A stretch of DNA of 64,000 nucleotides from Bryobacterales bacterium (GTDB lineage: Bacteria > Acidobacteriota > Terriglobia > Bryobacterales > UBA6623): the NCBI GenBank assembly GCA_028819235.1, contig JAPPMC010000270.1:62001-126000 (forward strand). Reading direction: 5' to 3'. This document shows, piece by piece, positions 58,613 to 64,000 of the stretch (positions are counted from its first letter, which is position 1; every line of letters starts with the position of its first letter). Made by a program: the position numbers and the translations under genes. The notes under the pieces are model-generated. The model worked only from the letters and a program-made list of their open reading frames with translations, did not search any database and was not told the origin of the DNA.

Positions 58613-61600
58613 ATGAGACTGAATCGATCATACGTGATTGGGTCGCTGGTCCTGTTGCTCACAGTGGCGGGCCTAGCCCAGCAGAACGCAACACTGACCG
58701 GCACGGTCAGCGACGGCACGGGGGCGGTGATCCCGTCCGCCGAGGTCGTGATCATGAACACCGAGACCGGTGAGACATACACGACCACGACCAACGCCAC
58801 GGGAACCTACACGATCCCGTTCATCAAGCCTGGGACGTTCGAGCTGATCGTCTCGACGCCGGGCTTCAAGCAGTACACCCGGGCCGGCATTCGCCTTGAC
58901 ACGGCCTCCAGCGCGCGGGCCGACGCAGTTCTGGAGCTGGGCGAGGTCACCGAGTCGGTTACGGTCGAGGCCGACGTTCCGCTTCTCAAGACGGAGAACT
59001 CTTCCGTCGGGGGCGTGATCCAGAACAGATCCATCGCGAACATGCCGCTACTGGGCCGGCGCGCTGCGCAATTGGTCCGCCTGAGCGGATTCGTTGTCCA
59101 GAGAGGGACCGGATCCCAGTTCCAGATCGCCGGCGGGCGCAGCAACAACGCGATGTGGACGCTGGACGGCGGTTCGACCCAGAACATCTTGCTGGGCGTG
59201 GCGTCGCTTAACTACGACCCGCCGATCGAGGCGCTCGAGGAGATGAACGTCGAAGTCTCGAATTACAAGGCGGAGATGGGCCGCTCGGGCGGCGGATTCA
59301 TCCAGATGACCACCAAGTCCGGGACCAACTCGTTCCACGGAGCGCTTTACGAGTTCGTGCGCAACGACGCAATGGACTCCCGGCACTTCTTCGCGGGAGC
59401 GAACAAGCAGGTGCTCCGCCGCAACCAGTTCGGGTGGGCCTTAGGCGGTCCTATCGTCAAGGACAGGACTTTCTTCTTCGGCAGCCAGGAGTACACCCTA
59501 CAGCGGACCGCGAGCCCGCGCATCGAGAACATCCCAAACCCGGCCGAGTGGACGGGGGACTTTTCCGGCATCGGCGCGACTGTCAGGAATCCTGTGACGG
59601 GAGATCCGGTGCCGAACAACATCATCCCGGCCAGCGAGCAGGACCCGGTCGGTGCGGCGGTCGCACAGTTCTGGCCGCAGCCGAACATCGCGGGCCGACC
59701 GACGCGCAGCCGGAACTTCACCAACAACGCCCGCAACATCAACGACAACAACACACTCTCGCTGCGAGTGGACCACACGCTCGGGCAGCGCCACCGTATC
59801 TACGGGCGCTACGTGCACACCGTGGGAGACCGAGAAGACTTCAAGGACATCTGGCCGCTGCCGGTCCACAACAATCAGCGCATCATCGACTACCACTACT
59901 TCAACTGGTCGGTCACGGAGATTTCCAACCTGACGAACAGGCTGGTCACGGAGAACCGCTTCACGTGGAACAAGCGCAAGTGGCATCCGACGATCGCTGC
60001 CAAGGGGCTGGGATTCTCGGAGCAGATCGGATTTAGGGGGAACAATCCGGAGTTCTTCCCGGGCTTCGGCTTCGCCGGCGGCATCCAGCGCATCGGTCGC
60101 GGGGGAGGCCAAGAGAGGCGGCAGTTTCCTATCCGCGACAACCACATCGTCTCCAATTGGACCTACGTCAGCGGCAAGCACACCCTGAAGTGGGGCGGCG
60201 AATTCCGCTGGTCGATAAACGACGACGTGTTCTTGCCAAGCGCTGGCGGATCTATGAACTTCAACGGCAACGCGACCGGAGATCCGGTTGCCGCCCTGCT
60301 CTATGGCTGGGTCGCCGGCGGCAGCCGGGTCGAGACGTTCCTGATCCGGAGCAGGGCCAACGCCATGGGCATGTACTTTCAGGACGACTGGAAGGTGAAT
60401 TCCAAGCTGGCCCTCAACCTTGGCCTTCGATGGGACTTTGACACGCCGCGCTTCGAAGCAATCGACAACCGTCAGAATTCGTTCGACGCGAGCGCCACTA
60501 ACCCGGCCTGCAACTGCCCTGGCCTGATCACTTGGTCAGGCCGCGACGCGCGGGGCGGTAGCAAATACGCCCATAATTTCGTCTACGGCAACATTGGGCC
60601 ACGCGTTGGCATCTCATACCGTGTCGACGACGACTGGGTCATTCGGGCGGGCGCTTCGATCGTCTACACGGGACAGTACGACCAAGCGACCCCGGTCGTT
60701 ACGAACGCCGGATTCTCTCTCCAGGGGTCATTCGGCACGCTGCGACCGACAGACGCAGCATTCCTGCTGCGCGACGGCCTGCCTGCGATCGCGGTACCAA
60801 GTGAGGCTGATCTGATCCCCGGGTTCGGCGCGGTCGCGATTGGCGACAAGCCGGTCTTCTCGCCGCAGTTCTTCCAGCCGGAGGACCGGCCCAATCCTTA
60901 CCTGCTGACGTATAACTTCAACATCCAGCGGCGGCTGCCTGGGGACATGCTGTTCGAAATCGGCTACCTGTCCACCGTCGGCAAGAAGCTCACGATCCCG
61001 GGTTCGGCGACTCAGAACCAGATCCACCCTTCGCACGTCGGTCTGATCGACAGCGAGGGCCGCGCGGCGCAGGTACTGCGCCCCTTCCCGCAGTTCTCCA
61101 ATGTGGTGATGATCTCGCCTACATTCGGGAGTTCCGAGTATCACGGGGTGAACTTCAAGCTCGAGAAGCGCTACTCAAGCGGCCTGCAGTTCCAGACGAA
61201 TTACACATGGTCTAAGGCCATGGACGATGTCGAAGGCCGGAATGAGCTGGGCGGCGAGGCGGGCAACGTGCCATTCGCGGATCAGTACAACCGGAGGATC
61301 GCCTGGTCATTGGGTGGCAGTCACATCGCGCACCGGGGGATTGTGAGCGTCGTCTACGACATCCCGCTTGGGCGCGGGCGCGCTGTTCCCTTCAACAACG
61401 CCGCGCTCAACGGCATTCTCGGTGGGTGGTCGATCGGCTCGATCGTTGAGGCCCGGACGGGACCGCCGTTCTCCCTGTACTGGGGCAATGCCAGCCAAGT
61501 CTACCCGACGGCAGCTCGCGTTAGGGCTGACGCCAGCGCGCCCTACAGTCAGAACGGCGCATGGCGTGACAACGTCCGCGGAGAGACTTTCTTTGACACC

Positions 61601-61885
61601 TCTGGCTTCCATCGGCCGGCGCGCTTCACGTTCGGCAACGTAGGGCGAAACGCCTTCATCGCACCAGGCGCTCTGCGCGCTGACGTGTCGGTCATCAAAG
61701 AGATCACCCTGCCTTGGGAGGGGCACTCGGTCCAGTTCCGTGGTGAGGTCATCAATCTGCCCAACCGGGCGAACTTTGGTCTGCCGCAGGGCAACCGACA
61801 GAACCGCGCCTTCGGTCGGATCACCAGCCTCACCCCCGGTGCCTCCGGGCGAATCCTGCAGCTTGGGCTGCGGTACGGCTTCTAG
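58613..61885 (+). CDS. Oar-like TonB-dependent outer-membrane receptor
   Basis: The 1090-residue receptor starts at the ATG at 58613, preceded by AAGGGGGAA; the track start at 58298 is rejected. A signal peptide (SLVLLLTVAGLAQQ) leads to a carboxypeptidase-regulatory-like domain (about 25-110; GTVSDGTGAVIPSAEVVIMN) and a plug (about 120-250; NMPLLGRRAAQLVRLSGFV, NNAMWTLDGGSTQN, YKAEMGRSGGGFIQMTTKSGTN). A long barrel ends in GRILQLGLRYGF. It shares layout with the receptor at 18.2 kb but is GC-rich like the core genome, so it is probably an old resident. Next to it is a DUF6807 gene. The ligand is unknown; glycans or protein fragments are likely for this type. Confidence 0.94.
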   Translation: MRLNRSYVIGSLVLLLTVAGLAQQNATLTGTVSDGTGAVIPSAEVVIMNTETGETYTTTTNATGTYTIPFIKPGTFELIVSTPGFKQYTRAGIRLDTASSARADAVLELGEVTESVTVEADVPLLKTENSSVGGVIQNRSIANMPLLGRRAAQLVRLSGFVVQRGTGSQFQIAGGRSNNAMWTLDGGSTQNILLGVASLNYDPPIEALEEMNVEVSNYKAEMGRSGGGFIQMTTKSGTNSFHGALYEFVRNDAMDSRHFFAGANKQVLRRNQFGWALGGPIVKDRTFFFGSQEYTLQRTASPRIENIPNPAEWTGDFSGIGATVRNPVTGDPVPNNIIPASEQDPVGAAVAQFWPQPNIAGRPTRSRNFTNNARNINDNNTLSLRVDHTLGQRHRIYGRYVHTVGDREDFKDIWPLPVHNNQRIIDYHYFNWSVTEISNLTNRLVTENRFTWNKRKWHPTIAAKGLGFSEQIGFRGNNPEFFPGFGFAGGIQRIGRGGGQERRQFPIRDNHIVSNWTYVSGKHTLKWGGEFRWSINDDVFLPSAGGSMNFNGNATGDPVAALLYGWVAGGSRVETFLIRSRANAMGMYFQDDWKVNSKLALNLGLRWDFDTPRFEAIDNRQNSFDASATNPACNCPGLITWSGRDARGGSKYAHNFVYGNIGPRVGISYRVDDDWVIRAGASIVYTGQYDQATPVVTNAGFSLQGSFGTLRPTDAAFLLRDGLPAIAVPSEADLIPGFGAVAIGDKPVFSPQFFQPEDRPNPYLLTYNFNIQRRLPGDMLFEIGYLSTVGKKLTIPGSATQNQIHPSHVGLIDSEGRAAQVLRPFPQFSNVVMISPTFGSSEYHGVNFKLEKRYSSGLQFQTNYTWSKAMDDVEGRNELGGEAGNVPFADQYNRRIAWSLGGSHIAHRGIVSVVYDIPLGRGRAVPFNNAALNGILGGWSIGSIVEARTGPPFSLYWGNASQVYPTAARVRADASAPYSQNGAWRDNVRGETFFDTSGFHRPARFTFGNVGRNAFIAPGALRADVSVIKEITLPWEGHSVQFRGEVINLPNRANFGLPQGNRQNRAFGRITSLTPGASGRILQLGLRYGF

Positions 61886-61908
61886 AACCAGCCTCCGGGC
61901 AAACGTTC

Positions 61909-61937
61909 AGCGGGGCGGCAAGATCTGCCGCCCCGCT
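61909..61937. terminator. Hairpin after the receptor gene
   Basis: A perfect 12-base stem, AGCGGGGCGGCA and its complement, surrounds a five-base loop (AGATC), 23 bases after the stop codon. Only CGTTTCC follows, not a true T-run. It probably ends or weakens transcription before the DUF6807 gene. Confidence 0.65.
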
Positions 61938-61990
61938 CGCCGTTTCCGGTCGGAGTCTGAGGCGGGATCCGCATGTTCCAGAATGGACGC

Positions 61991-62971
61991 ATGAGAAGAA
62001 CGATCCTCGCGGCTGTCGCGATGGCCGCTCCGGCGCTGGCGTCGGAAGCCGTTACGCTTCAGCGGAGCGGCGACCGGATCGAAGTCACCATCGGCACCAC
62101 TCCGTTCACGGCCTTCTACTTCGGTGGGAGTACGACCAAACCGTATCTGCACCCGTTGCGCGCCGCGGATGGCACGGCGGTCACACGGGGCTTCCCGATG
62201 GAGGATATCGAGGGCGAGCAGCGGGATCACCCGCACCACCGTGGAGCTTGGTTCAGCCATGGGAACGTCAACGGCGTTGACTTCTGGGCGAACGAGGTTG
62301 AGCAGCGTGGGCGAGGGTTGCCAAAGGGAACGATATCGCTCGAGGCGGTGCGCTCCTCAGGATCCGGCACGCCATCCGGAGTCATCGAGGCGACCCTGAC
62401 TTGGAAGGGACCTGAGGGGGAGCCGCTGGTCAAAGAGCAGCGACGCATGGACTTCTCCCGAAAAGGGGACCGAAACACCGTGGACTTCGACATAGTCCTG
62501 ACCGCGCTACAGGAATCGGTCAAGTTCGCGGATACCAAGGAAGGGACCTTCGCCATAAGGCTTGCCACGGAGCTCGAGGAACAGCATCTTCGGGCTAAGG
62601 GCATTCCGCGGACGGGGCGAATCTGGAACGCAGAGGGTCTGCAGACAGAGGCCGGAGCGTGGGGCAAACGGGCGACGTGGGTGGACTACTCGGGCAGCAT
62701 CTCCGGCAAGCCGCTGGGCGTGGCGATCCTGGACCATCCGGCCAACCCGAAGCATCCGACTTACTGGCACGTGCGGGGGTACGGACTGTTCGCGGCGAAC
62801 GCGTTTGGAGAGCACGACTTCCACGCCGACCCCAAGCGGGACGGTAGCATGACAATCTCCCGGGGAGAAAGCCTTCGGTTCCGGTACCGGGTCCTGATTC
62901 ATCCCGGCCGCACGGCGGACGCCGGGATTGATGCCGAGTTCGACGCTTGGGCCGGATCGGGCGGGAACTAG
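61991..62971 (+). CDS. DUF6807 (PmoA-like) secreted protein
   Basis: The 326-residue protein has a signal peptide (RRTILAAVAMAAPALA) and resembles the DUF6807/PmoA-like family throughout: TKPYLHPLRAADGTAVTRGFPMEDIEGEQRDHPHHRGAWFSHGNVNGVDFW is the hallmark block, although only parts of it are needed to recognise it. VAILDHPANPKHPTYWHVRGYGLFAANAFG follows. The family name comes from a weak link to methane oxygenase and should not be taken as function. Members occur beside carbohydrate genes in Planctomycetota and Acidobacteriota. The conserved histidines suggest a metal or substrate site. The start at 61991 fits the signal peptide better than 61973. Confidence 0.85.
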   Translation: MRRTILAAVAMAAPALASEAVTLQRSGDRIEVTIGTTPFTAFYFGGSTTKPYLHPLRAADGTAVTRGFPMEDIEGEQRDHPHHRGAWFSHGNVNGVDFWANEVEQRGRGLPKGTISLEAVRSSGSGTPSGVIEATLTWKGPEGEPLVKEQRRMDFSRKGDRNTVDFDIVLTALQESVKFADTKEGTFAIRLATELEEQHLRAKGIPRTGRIWNAEGLQTEAGAWGKRATWVDYSGSISGKPLGVAILDHPANPKHPTYWHVRGYGLFAANAFGEHDFHADPKRDGSMTISRGESLRFRYRVLIHPGRTADAGIDAEFDAWAGSGGN

Positions 62972-62987
62972 GGTTGTCACGGGACGG

Positions 62988-63365
62988 ATGCGGCACGCCA
63001 GAGCGGTCTTTAGAAGCTGGGTGCAAGACGCCTGGAGCTCAATCCCTGAGTCGATCCGCGAGCAATTCTCAAATCTGGTGATCGCGGTCGAGGACGAACC
63101 GACCCACGAACAGCTCCATGCAGCGCGTGTGCCGCCGGGGGACACTCTCCTCGGCCTGTACGAGGGAGTGCCGCTCAAGCGCCGCGGATGGCACTACCAG
63201 ATGGCGTTGCCGGACCAGATCACCCTATTCCAAGGCCCCCTCGAGCGCATGGCGGGTCCCGACGTCCAGCAGGCGATCTACGAAACCCTCTGGCATGAGC
63301 TTGCGCACCACATCGGCATGACCGAAGCGGAAGTACAGCAAGCGGAGCGCCGCAAGTTTGGCTGA
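62988..63365 (+). CDS. Small zincin-like metallopeptidase (MetallopeptidaseI family)
   Basis: The 125-residue protein belongs to the small bacterial zincin-like family with HExxH near the C-terminus. The motif is TLWHELAHHIGMTEAEVQQAE, and LLGLYEGVPLKRRGW with ITLFQGPLER is the usual conserved upstream part. No signal peptide is seen, so it is probably cytoplasmic. The ATG at 62988 is chosen over the track start at 62928, which overlaps the previous gene. The substrate is unknown. It lies 16 bases after the DUF6807 gene. Confidence 0.88.
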   Translation: MRHARAVFRSWVQDAWSSIPESIREQFSNLVIAVEDEPTHEQLHAARVPPGDTLLGLYEGVPLKRRGWHYQMALPDQITLFQGPLERMAGPDVQQAIYETLWHELAHHIGMTEAEVQQAERRKFG

Positions 63366-63483
63366 TACGCCGGATGCGGACTGCACCTGGTACGGAGTGC
63401 GGTCATTCCGACCGTGGATCGTCCCACAATGTTCGAGATGGCAGAAAGCGGGAGATCTGCAGTTCCAGAGCGAATCGGGGAGA

Positions 63484-64000
63484 TCAGCGCCCCAACGAGA
63501 GAACATTGGCGAAGATCCGGTAAGGCCCCGGAACACTGTAGGGAACCTGCCTATGGATCGCATAGGCGAAGTACGTGTAGTGGCCATTTCCGTAGGGCGC
63601 AGTTAGCCACCCGCCGCGCTGGGGGTCCTGACCTTCATCCTGAGTCTCGATCAGTGGGAGGTAGGAGTCATCCCAAGCTGAGAAGAACTTTGAGCCGCGC
63701 TGCTCTACCCAACCTTCAAAGTCGGCCGCTTCGATCTTGTTAGGCCCCTGCAAGACTGGGTGGTCCGGGGCCAGAATCTTGACAGGCGAGTCCTCTTCCG
63801 AGACCTCCTCGGCCCTGCGCGGAAGATCGGCCGGGAATGCCGCCCACTTACTAGGCACGAACTCCTGTGTCTGGTACAGGATGATGAGATTGCCACCTTG
63901 GTGGGCATAGTCGAGCAGGCGCTGGTTGTAGCTGATCAGGTCCGGACGCACGGCATAGGCGCGGGTACCTACGACAATGGCGCCATAAGTGCTCAGGTCC
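63484..64000 (-). CDS. PIG-L (LmbE) deacetylase family protein, C-terminal part (partial)
   Basis: The frame runs off the right end; 172 codons are visible. The sequence (AYAVRPDLISYNQRLLDYAHQGGNLIILYQTQEF, APDHPVLQGPNKIEAADFEGW, SAWDDSYLPLIETQDEG, YGNGHYTYFAYAIHRQVP) matches, as I recall, the glutamine-amidotransferase-like C-terminal domain of long PIG-L family proteins in Acidobacteriota. The deacetylase domain itself would be outside the window, so the assignment rests on the C-terminal domain only. It converges on the small zincin gene. Confidence 0.75.
   Translation of the reverse strand, partial: DLSTYGAIVVGTRAYAVRPDLISYNQRLLDYAHQGGNLIILYQTQEFVPSKWAAFPADLPRRAEEVSEEDSPVKILAPDHPVLQGPNKIEAADFEGWVEQRGSKFFSAWDDSYLPLIETQDEGQDPQRGGWLTAPYGNGHYTYFAYAIHRQVPYSVPGPYRIFANVLSLGR

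Overview
The window reads as a piece of a GC-rich (mostly about 60-65% G+C) bacterial chromosome, most likely from an acidobacterium of the Solibacter/Bryobacter type or a relative. This is inferred from several family signatures together: a VWFA-related protein of the acidobacterial type, an ADOP-like FtsX permease, three carboxypeptidase-regulatory-domain TonB-dependent receptors (two of the long Oar-like kind), a DUF1549/DUF1553-DUF1501 pair, DUF6807, GH95 and a PIG-L protein. Sulfatases, a genuine formylglycine-generating enzyme, an alpha-fucosidase family enzyme and a TRAP-TAXI transporter suggest an aquatic or marine, polysaccharide-degrading life style; that is inference. I found no tRNA, rRNA, CRISPR array or intact insertion sequence.

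Layout. 1-2.5 kb: the 3' end of dnaJ and a secreted BON-BON-VWFA protein. 2.5-9.5 kb: a compact iron-sulfur assembly operon, sufB-C-D-S-sufT-rrf2-mrp, with a promoter whose -10 box lies in a small palindrome. 9.5-11.6 kb: a sugar-nucleotidyltransferase and a LarA-type racemase. 12.2-16.2 kb (minus strand): an apparent operon of formylglycine-generating enzyme, pentahaem cytochrome, dxr and rseP. 16.3-23.3 kb: a lower-GC block made of a long gene-poor stretch, a large Oar-like receptor and a sulfatase. 24.4-34.0 kb: MscS channel, ADOP permease, and the PSCyt/LamG-DUF1501 pair. 34.7-39.4 kb (minus): a tight operon of DapA-family lyase, TAXI binding protein, fused TRAP permease and DUF1445 protein.

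39.7-46.8 kb: GH95 glycoside hydrolase, a parvulin-type isomerase divergent from a phosphopantetheinyl transferase, and the pepP-accB-accC operon. 46.9-54.9 kb (minus): a TonB-dependent receptor whose promoter is overlapped by a DtxR/MntR-like palindrome, a sulfatase-PhoD lipoprotein operon, and a membrane-anchored multicopper oxidase. 56.2-57.7 kb: a frameshifted AAA-ATPase/PD-(D/E)XK protein. 58.6-64 kb: a second Oar-like receptor with a strong hairpin after it, a DUF6807 protein, a small zincin and the C-terminal part of a PIG-L family protein.

How they fit together. The FGE can activate both sulfatases, which carry the Cys-type CxPxR site; with GH95 and the receptors they make a plausible scattered kit for sulfated, fucose-containing glycans. 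The suf operon appears to be self-controlled through its own Rrf2 protein. The metal-type operator suggests that the third receptor imports a metal chelate rather than a glycan. No single entirely new system is proven. The best leads are the FGE-cytochrome-dxr-rseP gene order, the metal-controlled receptor, the TRAP/DapA/DUF1445 operon and the low-GC receptor-sulfatase island.
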